Assembly (NCBI GenBank): GCA_018136815.1
Contig: CM030943.1
Span: forward strand, 2,632,723 to 2,696,722
Reading direction: 5' to 3'
DNA length: 64,000 nt
From: Isochrysis galbana
Lineage: Eukaryota; Haptophyta; Isochrysidales; Isochrysidaceae
Under the pieces are notes generated by a model. It searched no databases, was not told the origin of the DNA, and saw only the letters and a program-made list of their open reading frames with translations. Position 1 is the first letter of the stretch. Each line of letters begins with the position of its first letter. Of this stretch, positions 1 to 9,413 are shown one piece after another. The position numbers and the translations under genes are program-made.

Positions 1-124
1 AATACATTTCAAATACATTCGAGGCCTACACCCCCGGACGCGCTTCAAATACAGCCAAATACATATGTATTTGGTCTCTGGCCAAATACGGTAAATATAA
101 ATACGTATTTCCCATCTATCTAGG
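1..124 (+). repeat. Dispersed CAAATAC-rich repeat, copy 1
   Basis: An AT-rich repeat built from the words CAAATACAGCCAAATACAT, ATGTATTTG and GGCCAAATACGG, ending in TATTTCCCATCTA. It is closely similar to the reverse complement of about 62735-62862 and to a shorter copy at 13518-13603. It contains short palindromes such as CAAATACATATGTATTTG. No coding capacity is seen. It is probably a MITE or another short non-autonomous element; the left end lies outside the window. Confidence 0.7.
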
Positions 125-193
125 GTGGAGGAGTTGTGGAATATCACATGTTTGGGAGGCAGCCCCCCCCGAAGAGCGTCGGAGCCGGCAGCT

Positions 194-220
194 CCCCCCC
201 CCCCCCCCCCCCCCCCCCCC
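194..220. repeat. Poly(C) homopolymer tract
   Basis: An uninterrupted run of 27 C. Longer or similar C/G runs occur at 1190-1230 (41 C), 3471-3496, 41258-41283, 56049-56078, 60873-60894 and 63277-63299. No gene is recognised between 125 and 1238 apart from this tract and the repeat at 440-560. Confidence 0.9.
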
Positions 221-439
221 AAACCAGCCCTGCGACCGGGAGGAAGGGGGGACGAGTGCGACGCACGGCGGCAGCTTCTCGGCTCGCCCAGCAAACTCGG
301 CGGGGAGGAGATGCGGGCCACCAGACGGGGACGAAGTGGAAGAGGGCGGCAACGAGCGCTGCGGTAGTGGACCCGAAGCAGCCGACCCTCTTGACGACTA
401 TGCCGATGGCGACGAGAATCTACGTGACGTCGGCGGCCC

Positions 440-560
440 GGCGAGCGGCCTCGCAAGCCATGGCGTCGGTCTGCTGTCGCATTCGCGAGTCGACACTCGT
501 TAGGCTTCTCTCTTCTCTTCGTCGATCGGCATTTATCGTTATAATTCTCTCGTTCTCGTT
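440..560 (+). repeat. Dispersed repeat (TTATCGTTATAAT type), copy 1
   Basis: A stretch of about 90 bp containing CGACACTCGTTAGGCTTCTC and ATTTATCGTTATAAT recurs in diverged form at about 40915-41010. Both copies could be read as a short peptide (CRIREST...), but no longer open context is conserved. I treat it as a non-coding repeat of unknown origin. It could be a conserved exon fragment. Confidence 0.5.
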
Positions 561-1189
561 CTCGGTCAAAAGCTTCGCTTGGACGCATAGGATCTTGGGT
601 TGTGGAGCGCCCTCTCTCTTTCCCTCGAAGAGAAGGGAAGTTTCCCCACCTTTCTCCCTCCTAGGCGCCTCGCAACTAGGTTTAATTCGCTATCTTCTCC
701 GCGTTTCGCTATCTGCCGAGCAGGCACGTGCGGAGGCTTCGCGGAGCAGCAAACAAGTGGACGGTCCGCCCCCCTAGTGAGTGACCGGGCTAGGATCAGC
801 CCGTCCAACCTGCCCAATTCCAAAATGCCGTGGCTCCCGCCGCCTACCTTCCGTACCTTCCGGTTCCCTCCGTCCCATCCGTAACCTCCAAGGCCGTCAA
901 ATATGCAGCCCAAGCAGCCACGCCAATCGCCGCCGCCGCCTGCGCGCATCGCGCCATAGTCGGCCGTGTGTGGCGCCGACGGCTACGCTAACGTACGTCA
1001 CCTGGCCAAACGGGCCGAGTGCCTAACTTCCCAACGCGACCGGGCGCGCTGCCGGCGCTTTCTCGGTCTTCCAGTCTCTGGCCAAATACGGAGGTCGTTT
1101 GCCTTCATTTGGTACCCCTCGTTTCCAAATACGCGATGCGTCGGTATAAAAGAAATCCCCTCCTGTGGGGACTCTCACCCTACCATGAG

Positions 1190-1230
<41 letters not shown>
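1190..1230. repeat. Poly(C) tract, 41 bp
   Basis: A run of 41 C, read as poly(G) on the minus strand. It lies just after the putative splice donor of the cytochrome b561-like exon, so it would sit in that intron. Confidence 0.9.
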
Positions 1231-1231
<1 letters not shown>

Positions 1232-1238
1232 CGAGCAC

Positions 1239-1511
1239 CCCCAAGGAGAGGCCCAGGAGCACCCCGTACGCGACGATAACGGCGTCGCCTTGGCTCGGCA
1301 TGAGGGCGCGCCCCGAGAGGGCCTGGTAGACGCCCACGGCGAGCACGGCGTAGCCCGTCCCCTTGTGCGCGACCCGCCACACGGCGCGGCGTGTGGTGCG
1401 GGCGGCGGGCGGGCCGCGCACGAGCGCGTTGAGCGGCTGCAGCAGGGCGAGGGCGAGGGCGAAGGCGACGGCCCCGAGCGTATGATGGGAGACCAAATGA
1501 AGGCAAGCCGC
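1239..1511 (-). pseudogene. Cytochrome b561-type (DOMON/ferric reductase-like) exon, isolated
   Basis: The minus strand encodes 91 in-frame codons between a CAG acceptor (ends at 1512) and a GTGCTC donor (starts at 1238). The peptide has the cytochrome b561 pattern of DOMON-linked proteins: LVSHHTLG with candidate haem His, a transmembrane segment ending in LLQPLNALVRG, RRAVWRVAHKGTGY with a second His, and two more hydrophobic segments. These proteins move electrons across membranes using two haems. No neighbouring exons with the remaining helices or the DOMON domain are visible. The acceptor lies in sequence resembling the CAAATAC repeat (TAGATGAGAAATACGTGCAT on the minus strand). It is either one exon of a gene whose other exons I cannot see or a captured fragment. 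Confidence 0.45.
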
Positions 1512-1726
1512 CTGGTAAATGCACGTATTTCTCATCTAGGGTTACGATGGAGGCCGACGGACTCTGTGGTCTGCGGTCTGTGGCACCGCGAAATCTCGCG
1601 GACACTTCCTTTCTGTGGACAATGCCGGGGGGGGGGGCGGAGCGCGGGACGGCGCCAGAGAAAAAAAAAAGGAGGGGAGGGGGGAGAGTTTTGTTTTCGC
1701 CGTCCCCCGTCGCCGCCCCCCTCGTC

Positions 1727-1728
<2 letters not shown>

Positions 1729-1769
<41 letters not shown>

Positions 1770-1985
1770 CTTTCTCTCTCTCTCTCCGCCCCCTCCCTCT
1801 CTCTCTCTCTTCTCTCTCTCTCTCCCTCTGTTTCTTCTCCTCCTCCACTCCCCCCCCCCTTCTCTCTCGTGGCGCTCTCTCTCCGCTCGCACGATCCGTC
1901 GAGCGGCGAACTGATCTGTTAACAAGGTGATTTATTCATGTTCATAAGGGTTATCTTCCTCGATCTCGCGGAGAGGCCGCCATCC

Positions 1986-2016
<31 letters not shown>

Positions 2017-2017
2017 T

Positions 2018-2073
<56 letters not shown>

Positions 2074-2480
2074 GCAGCTTCTATCCGCTTCTTCACATTC
2101 TCTTCCCTTGGTCCCATAAGGGAGATCTCCATCTTTATTCGCTATTTTCTCTCCCTCTCTGTCTTCTCTCTCTCTCTCTTCTACTTCCCTGCTCCCTCTC
2201 TCTCTCGCTTCTCCCTCTCTCTTTTCTCTCTCTCCTCACTCTTCTCGCCATTTCTCTTCCGTCTCTCCTCTCTCTTCTCTCATCTCTCTTCTCCCCCGCT
2301 CCCTCTCTCTCTCTCCCCTCTCTCTCTCTCCTCTCTCTTTTCTCTCTCCTCTCTCTCTCTCCCCTCTCTTCTCTTCTCTCTCTCTCTCTTCTCTTCTCTC
2401 TCTCTCTCCTTCTCTCTCTCTTCTCTCTCTCCTCTCTCTCTGTCTCTCTCTTCTCTCTCTCCTCTCTCTCCCTCCCCCTC
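1729..2480 (+). repeat. (CT)n-rich low-complexity tract upstream of the IF-3 gene
   Basis: Almost pure pyrimidine on the plus strand, with (CT)n microsatellites at about 1729-1768 and 1989-2072 and degenerate CTCTCTT and CTCCCT motifs. It stays open for long stretches in one frame as a Ser-Leu polymer, which I regard as a repeat artefact. It ends shortly before the first recognisable IF-3 exon and may hold the promoter, 5' UTR or an upstream intron. Confidence 0.8.
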
Positions 2481-2582
2481 TCCACTCTCTCGGCGCGAGG
2501 CCTCTGTCCTCTCCCCTCCCCTGCCTTCCCCTCCCCCGCCCTGCCCTGCCCGTGGCCGAGCGCGCACCGCTCTCACTGCGCC

Positions 2583-4985
2583 ATGCCATCCCGCTCGCTC
2601 CTCCTCCTCTCCCTCTCCCTCTCCCTCTCCCTCTCTCTCTCTCTCCCTCCCTGTCCCTCTCTCCCTCACTCTCTCGCAGACTCTCTCTCTCTCTCCTCTC
2701 TCTCTCCCCCGTCTACGCGCTTGCTCTGCGCGCGCACGGGCGCGGCGGAGCAGCCCCGCCCGCTACGCCCTCGCCTGCTCGCGCCGCGCGCCGCGCCGCC
2801 TGTCTGCCAGATGCGCCGGCGGTTCAACCGAGACCAACCTCCGCCAAAGGTGAGAGAGGAAGGGGAGAGAGGGGAAAGGGGAGAGGGGGGGAGAGAGGGG
2901 GAGGGGGAGAAGGGGAGGGAGAAGGAGAGAAGGGGCGGGGAGGGCGAGAAGAGGAGGGGGAGGGGAAGGGAGAGAGGGAGAGGTAGATAGGGGCGGAGGA
3001 GAGGGAGACAGAGGGAGATCAGGGAGAGGGGCCTCCACAGAGGTGACAGAAAGGAGTGGGAAGAGGAGAGATAGGGTGGTTGGGGGAGAGAGTAGGAGAG
3101 AACAAGGGGGAGGGACCAACGCCAAAGGTGATTAGTGGATTGGAAAGGAGGGGAAGGAGGCGAGGGGCGAAAGGGGGGCGGGGAGGGGGAAGGGCGCCGC
3201 CAAATGTCAGGGGAGTGAAATGAAGACGATGGAGGGCGGGAGGGGGGGGGGGTGGAAGAGAAGAGGTGTAGGGTGGGGTGGGGAAGGAAGGCTGCCCGCA
3301 GAGAGAGCGAGATGGGGCGAGCAATGGAGGTGGGGGAGGAAGAGGGAGATTCTACGGAGGTATCGCCGACGAAGGTGAGAGGGACGTTGGGGAGTGAAGG
3401 CAGGAGGGGGGCGGGGTTCGGCGAGTGAGAGGGAGAGATCGGAGACATGAGTAGCGATGGGAAGAGGCGCGGGGGGGGGGGGGGGGGGGGGGGGGGCAGA
3501 GTGCTTGGGGCAACGAGAGGCGGGGGAGGGAGAGGTAGGACATGGGCGGACGAGGCTTGGACCGCGGCAGTATGGGAGAGGCGGAGACGATGACGAATAT
3601 GCGAATCGAGCTCCAGGCGGGAGAAGGATGGGAGGCGCGTGGTTGGCGATGAAGAGGGGGATGTTTGAGTCGCTGCGCAGAGACGAGAAAGGCCGCAGAG
3701 ATGGATTTAGCCGAGAGGGGTGCGGCGAGTGAGCGATCTTCCCACAGTTCACCCCCCCATGTGTCGTGCAGGACACAACGCCTTGCAACGAGGGTATTCC
3801 GTTTGAGACGATGCGAGTACTTGTGGACGTCCCGGGAGGTGTGCCTCTCTGCGAGCTTGACCGGCCTTAATACATGGGGAGCGTGTGAGTGTGAATCGAC
3901 TCTTGGTCGCTGCATGGCGCGACGCGCCTGTCGGCCCACCGCGTTGCTTCCTCTTTACTCTCCTAGCCTGGGCACTGCCGCCCAGAGCATCTCCTGGACA
4001 TTGCGCAGCATATTGCCGCCTTACTGTTTTGGGCCGCTCGATTCAGGTTCCGATGAAATGATTGGCGTAATGAGCAAGGCGGAAGCGCTCGCCGCTGCGG
4101 AGGAGCGCGAACTAGACCTCGTCTTGATTGCCGATAAGAGCGACCCTCCGGTGCGACCAGAGCACAGCGGGGCCGGCACGCCCTTGTAAGACTACTACTG
4201 GCCGAGCCGACTCCTGAGCATTACAACAACTCTCGCCGCAGATCTGCAAGATTGTGTCGTATGACAAGTTCCGTTTCAACAAGGAGAAGAAGAAGAAGGA
4301 GCAGGCCAAGGCCGTCAAGGGGCAGGTGCGCTGTGCGGCGAGCAGGTGGCGCAGCGAGGTCGGCGGTTCACGTTTCTTGTGGGCGACGGCCCTATTCATG
4401 ATCGCTGAGCACTATCGTTGGCCGCAGCGTGTGCTCTCTCCGTCTCACCCTGTCTCCACATCGCCCCGATAGGAGTTGAAGGAGCTCAAGATGAGCTATA
4501 AAATTGGCGCGCATGACTACGACGTCCGAAAGCGCGCGGCCGAGCGATTTCTAGCCCAGGGCAACAAGGTAGCTTGCTCCTATCGCCCTGCCTGAGATCA
4601 CACTCCCCTCCACACTGAAGCGACCGCTGGCTGCCCCACGGTTTGCGCACCTAGCCGCACCCCTTCGGCGTCGCCTGCCGTGTCACGTCACAGGTCAAAT
4701 TCTCGATGCAGTTTCGGGGCCGCGAGATCGTCCACTCGGATGTCGGTAAGGCGATCATGGAGGTGCGCGATGGCCGAGGCCTACTTGCCTTCTACGCCTC
4801 GCCAATGGTGCCTCGCCCAGCCGCTCAGTGCTCACCCCGTTGCTCATTCTCTGCCCACTCAGAAAATGGCGGTATCGCTCGAGGATGTCGGCGTCGTTGA
4901 CGCTTCACCTCGTGTGTTTGGGAGGCAGATGATCATGACAATCGGCCCGAAGACCAAGGAGAGCGTCGGTGTCAAGTCAAAATAA
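2583..4985 (+). CDS. infC: Translation initiation factor IF-3, bacterial/organellar type
   Basis: Seven exons join in frame: 2583-2849, 3772-3838, 4047-4150, 4242-4325, 4473-4568, 4694-4762 and 4863-4985 (269 codons from this start). IF-3 binds the small ribosomal subunit and keeps it free for initiation. The IF-3 N domain is recognised by [43 protein letters not shown] and [16 protein letters not shown]. The linker is [20 protein letters not shown], and the C domain contains [33 protein letters not shown] and a final [11 protein letters not shown]. All introns are GT-AG with matching phases. The start at 2583 gives a hydrophobic Leu/Ser N terminus, but this lies in CT-repeat DNA, so an upstream or alternative first exon is possible. 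The product should act in plastid or mitochondrion. The family call is firm; the N terminus is not. Confidence 0.88.
2836..3385 (+). repeat. Purine-rich first intron of IF-3 with repeated exon-junction motif
   Basis: The intron 2850-3771 is extremely GA-rich. The junction motif CTCCGCCAAAGGTGAG at the real donor recurs in degenerate form near 3027 (CTCCACAGAGGTGACA), 3117 (CAACGCCAAAGGTGAT), 3197 (GCCGCCAAATGTCAGG) and 3363 (TCGCCGACGAAGGTGAG). A poly(G) run of 26 follows at 3471-3496. The copies suggest internal tandem duplication of the donor region. Confidence 0.6.
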
Positions 4986-5882
4986 TCCGTGGCTATGAGG
5001 CTAGGAGCTCGCAGCCGGATGGCTCATGGGTTGGTCGCCAGACTTGAAAGCCTCACATTCCTTCCAGATGGCACCCAAGGGAGAGGAATAATGGCACATT
5101 TTGGTGAGAATCATTCGTCGGCCTCCGTCCGGTAGCATCCATGGGACCACCATCGCAAATGATGGCTGCTTGCCTCCCTATTGCAAGGCCGCTCTTCAGC
5201 CGCCACTCGCTGCTCGCTTGATCGGAATAGCTGCGACGGAAGATGCAACGGCACGACGGACGGGGAGACATCGGGTCTCATCGAGGAATTCGGTCTCTAT
5301 TTCCCGCTCGTTTGATTGCGCGGCGCGTTCAACCTACCATTGACCCGTGCCTCTTGTCGACATGCACTCGAGGTGTACTCAAGTCCATCGACTCGCACTC
5401 TGCTCCTGAAATCATGCGCGCGCTATGCAATGGGACTGGCGCCATGATTGGTTGCTTGTTTGCTTTCAGGAAAGGGGAATGACCACGGTTGGCACTGCGC
5501 AGCTTGCTTTCTTGTGTTCGTGCCCGTCACGTGTAGCCTAACTGCAGAAAAGAGACCTGCACTCGCAGGTCACCATGAAATAAATTCTTCACAAAGCAAA
5601 GTTGTTTGCTATGAGCGCCATCTTCGTGGGCGCTTGCATTCTTCGCGCTCCCATCGCTCGCCACGGAGGCGCGCTTATCTCTAAGATGGTCTTTGTTTGT
5701 CGCGCCAGAGTTTTGTTTCCTTGTTCGCCACTGCGACAAGGAGGGAGTTCCGAGCACTAGGCATTGTTTGTGCTGAGTTCGCGTTTTGCGTTAGACTACG
5801 GCGAGCGTAGTGGGTTGTCGGGCGTTGGGCTCTCTCACGTCTTGCGGGGGTCGATGCTTCTTTGGCGGGCCCAGCCACAGAG
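4986..5882. other. Intergenic, no gene recognised
   Basis: Between the IF-3 stop codon and the poly(A) run that marks the 3' end of the first LINE-A copy I find no conserved protein, RNA gene or clear repeat. Short open frames here show no recognisable motifs. Confidence 0.5.
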
Positions 5883-6189
5883 AAAAAAAAAACTTCTGAA
5901 GATTCAGGGCTACACACCTACTAGTTACGGGACTTCCCTTCGCTATCTACACCGCCCTTATCATCCCTCCCTCCACCTCTTCCCCTGCCCCCCTTCTTTC
6001 CTTTTTCTTCGGTTTCCGGGGTCCGGCCTCGGTGCGCTACCTGAGGCCTGGTTTAGAGTGTGGGGTCCGGGCAGGCCTTCTGGAATTGTCTTTGTTGTCG
6101 AGTGTGTCCGTCTGGTCGCCTTTTATTTGTTTGGTTTATATCCAGGTTCCAATGTCTCTACCAACGGTTTAGGTAGGTGTATCGATGTT

Positions 6190-7362
6190 TCAGTTTCCCT
6201 TGTTCCCTTGTTCCGTGGTCCCCTCGACAGCGTGTGCGATCCCCAGCTTGGAGGCTAGTTCCACTAGCTCCGCGCTGGGCTTAAGACCGCCTTTGTCGTT
6301 CCTGTTGAAAACGGGTCTCAAATCATTCATGTCTATCCTTTTTTTAGGCTGTCTTCCCATGCCCGCTTGGGCGGTTCTCGCCGAGTCGGTTTCTTGTGCG
6401 AAGAGGAGTGCTTTACTTAGTATGGTGTATCTCTCTATTATTCTTATTAGTATGGATTCTTCCGAGAATTTGATGCCGTCGTAATGTATCCTATAGAAGT
6501 CTGTGAGTATGTATCTCCACGCTAATAGGTATAGTACGTATATCGCTTTCGGGGCGTCCCCTTTTGGGTAGATGAATAGGTTGTCTACTATGGTTTCTTC
6601 TCTGCTCCTTTCTAATCCCGGTGTGAACCGTACAATTTTATTCAGTTCGCCTAGGATGTTAGTTATCCCAGGGCATTCGCCTAGGTGTATCGAGGATTCA
6701 TCCGTTTCCCCACAAATGCGGCACGTGTTGGCTCTGTCTGGAAAGCGGTTGTACGTGCCCACTCGCCTGTGTGTGATATGTTTGAAGTGTAGGTGCATGT
6801 CCCTCGCCGTTACCATTGGCGTGGTGTATAGTCGCGCCAGGTGCGTCCATGTATCCCCTGGTATTTGGAGTTTTTCCTCCCATTTGGCCGGCCCCGTGAG
6901 GCGTTTGCGTTTACGGTCTTTACGCTGAAGTGCCTCGGTTAGATGTTCTACCCCGGTGCCGTCCAGCGGCGTCTTGCCGTCTAATGTATATTCGTCCGCC
7001 AGCGGGTATTCTAGTCTCTTGTTGGTTTTGTATCCTCCCCCCCATTGCGCCGGTGGGGATGGGTCTAAGTTCGAGGGTGCGGCGGGTAGTCTTTTTCCGA
7101 TTATGGGCGTGCCTAGGTATGAGAGTTCCGCTTCGTGCCATATCTCCTTGATGTTCACATAGTATTCCCCGTCTACCGTTATTCGCAGTTCGGGCGTCGG
7201 TTCTTCCGAGATGTGTTCATTGTCGACCTCTTCTCGTCCCGGTGGTGCGCATTCTAGTTCGGCCGTCTTATCTACCGCTGCCAGTGTCGCCTTGGCGTGT
7301 CTGACTATCGTATCCCATGTTTCCAAGAATTTGTCTCTTGGGATATAATCTCGGATATCCAA
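6190..7362 (-). pseudogene. LINE-A reverse transcriptase ORF, C-terminal remnant
   Basis: This 390-codon frame matches the last third of the reverse transcriptase ORF of the full-length copy (YIPRDKFLETWD, HITHRRVGTYNRFP, TAQAGMGRQPKKR). It keeps the zinc-knuckle-like CRICGETDESSIHLGEC but has no reverse transcriptase catalytic core. The frame begins exactly at the internal deletion junction and overlaps the ORF1 remnant in another frame. Confidence 0.8.
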
Positions 7363-8821
7363 GGGTGGAGTTAAATGTGAGTGCGTATATGATCAATGCG
7401 TTGCCACGACACATCAAATAGGCTAGGCTCGCGTACTTATGAAGATAGCGGCAATCGGCGCCTAGGGCACAAATTCCTCCCTTCGGTTGTTTTCCGGGGG
7501 TTCCGGCGCTCGCGCGCGGAAACGCGCACACGATTGTGCACGCGCCGTCTTTCCATGCGCCCGGATAATCGTGCGAGCGGTTGCACGCCTTGCCCATGAT
7601 GTTCATGGGGCATTTCCCGTTGGGGAAACGTTTGCATAGCTCGAGCGAGCCCGGGTTGATGGCCTCTTGGATGGTTTTCTTCGGCGGCGCCATGCGCTTG
7701 CGTTCTTCGCGCTCAAGTCGCGCTGCCTTTTCCTCCGCGCACACGCATATGCGGAGAGGGGGTTGGAAGGCCAAGGCGTAATCTTTTTTGTATCCTTTGC
7801 ATCCCTTCGGGCCCGCGTGGATGTACAGGTTCTTAATGTCGCCGCCAAGTTCGCGGCAATTCCGGACCGCGTACTCAATGGGGTAGGGGGCTCCATTAAC
7901 GCTGAGGAGGATCTTGCGCGGAAAGTCGAACGATTTGAACGAGCCCTGTTTGGGGGTCACGTAAAGGTGGTAGACTTCTTTCTTACCTTGGGTTACTAGG
8001 ACCCCTTCTTTAGTGAGGATCTTGGTCCTTTCTTGGTTGCCTTGGAGAAAGTAGAAGCCTTGATTCTCTACCGCCTTGGCGAGCGAGCTTATCGTAATGA
8101 TACTCTTGAGCTCGAACTTGTAGTTACGCACCACTAGGTGCGCCGATACATCTTGGAAGGCTCCGGCTACCGCTTTATCGGACGCCCGGGGTAGCCCCTT
8201 GAGTTTTTCGTCGAGAGTTTGATATTTGACCGCTACTGGGCACGGAATGCCCGCCCCAATTTCGTGTTGGTGTTTGTTGTGACAGGCCTCTGGTGCCGAC
8301 GTCGTGCTCATCATCCTGGCGCCCGAGACGCGGTCGTCTGCCCGTCCTTCGTCGTCGCTGGAGAATGTCTCTCCGGTGCCTTCCTCTCTGTTGTCCCTGT
8401 CCCCCATGTTGGGGGCCCAAAGCTGTTCAAAGTCCTTGACTTTTGTCGACATACTCCTATGGGGGTTGTGTCCATGATGGTGCCGGGCCAGCCCCTCGTG
8501 CCGGAGCACGAGGGCGGTACCGCGGTTGTGTAGGGGCCAGGCCCGGAGGCCTTCCCTGTTGGATCGTCCCTCTTGTGTGGTGTGGCTGGGGTGGCTGTGT
8601 GGGGTGGTGTGGGTGTGCTGCATGCTGGCTGCTGCCAGCATGCAGGCTGTGGTGCCTCTGTTCTCGGGGATGCTCGGGCGCGGCCCGCTGGCTCCTGCGC
8701 CAACCTGGTCGGGCGGGTCGTCTTGGCGCGGTCGCTTCGGCGACAGTGGCGTGTCCATGAACGCTTCGTCCATGGCGGTGAGGGCGGCGGCAGCGAGGGC
8801 GGGAGGCGGCGCGCGCCCCAT
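7268..8821 (-). pseudogene. LINE-A ORF1 (gag-like) remnant with C3H1 fingers
   Basis: This 517-codon frame starts at the same ATG context as ORF1 of the full-length copy. It shares the KRPRQDDPP N-terminal motif, the conserved core (IAVKYQTLDEKLKGLPRASD and VSAHLVVRNYKFEL-like sequence) and the two C3H1-type clusters. The segment between HEIG and AGIPCP is missing compared with the full copy, apparently joined at a GCC microhomology. The frame runs past the second deletion junction into out-of-frame sequence. Confidence 0.8.
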
Positions 8822-8825
8822 GACC

Positions 8826-8843
8826 CTATCAGTTTACTGATAG
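8826..8843 (-). promoter_or_regulatory. LINE-A 5'-UTR hairpin, copy 1
   Basis: A perfect 8-bp inverted repeat (CTATCAGT, two-base loop, ACTGATAG) lies four bases upstream of the ORF1 ATG at 8819-8821. The equivalent position in two other LINE-A copies also holds a hairpin with a different stem sequence. Confidence 0.65.
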
Positions 8844-8949
8844 TTGGCTTTTGTGGCTAGTAGTAACATTCATATGTACGATGTATTACATGCTTTAACA
8901 TTTGTATATGCCAATAGACTCCAGACACACTAGCACACCACTCACCGTT

Positions 8950-9100
8950 TCTCGTTCTTGCGCGCATTGCTGTTGAAACGTAGCATGATGAAGCTTGCAG
9001 CTGGTCTGCTAGGGAGCTAGCCCTATTTGGACCAAACAAAGAATTCATAAGGGAGAACACACGTTCACATGCCGCCGAATTGGGACTGAGGCAAAAGGCC
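8950..9100 (-). pseudogene. hAT transposase C-terminal dimerisation fragment
   Basis: Reading the minus strand gives NSAACERVFSLMNSLFG followed by ALADQLQAS-like sequence and, after a one-base frame change, SFIMLRFNSNARKNEKR. This is the C-terminal dimerisation motif of hAT transposases. No catalytic part is seen upstream to 9400. The LINE-A copy 1 5' end lies about 100 bp downstream. The frameshift and short length mark it as a relic. Confidence 0.65.
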
Positions 9101-9413
9101 CCTCTACTAAGGATGTGGTCCAGCCCGCCATTCCATCACTCTCCGCCGTTCCTGCCGCGCCTACCGCCGATCGTTTCCCTTCGGTCTCCTCGCATGTCGC
9201 CAGTGGTCATGCTCGATCCGTCAACCATTTCTTGGCGAAGATTTTTGTGGCGGCAGGTGCCCCCCCCCTGAGGGTTGTTATTGGGCATCGCGCCACGGTC
9301 AAAAAATGCAGCCCAACCCTTACGAATAGTCAAAAAGCCCCTGTTTGACCGCCCTACACGACTATTTCAAAGAGATGATGTGCAACCACGGCAGAGCCTC
9401 ACGAACCAACAGC

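Larger units (their letters stand above)
5883..8843 (-). mobile_element. LINE-A non-LTR retrotransposon, internally deleted copy
   Basis: This copy keeps both ends of the LINE-A family seen in full at 27182-33739. Its 3' end is poly(T) on the coding strand (A-run at 5883-5892 on plus), preceded by the conserved TTCAGAAG and GTGTAGCCC motifs. Its 5' end has the terminal hairpin at 8826-8843 just before the ORF1 ATG. Relative to the full copy it lacks about 0.4 kb inside ORF1 and about 3.2 kb covering the endonuclease and most of the reverse transcriptase, with the junction near 7355-7362. I could not identify a convincing target-site duplication. It cannot encode the retrotransposition enzymes. 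Confidence 0.85.

Noticed and set aside
1938-2582. Long open frame made of Ser/Leu/Pro joined to the IF-3 first exon
   Set aside because: It is a translation of (CT)n repeat DNA and has no protein features. It was not used to extend IF-3, although an upstream exon remains possible.
2666-3448. Pro/Ser/Leu-rich minus-strand frame opposite the IF-3 intron
   Set aside because: It is the complement of a purine tract with no conserved motif; the plus-strand IF-3 exons explain the region.
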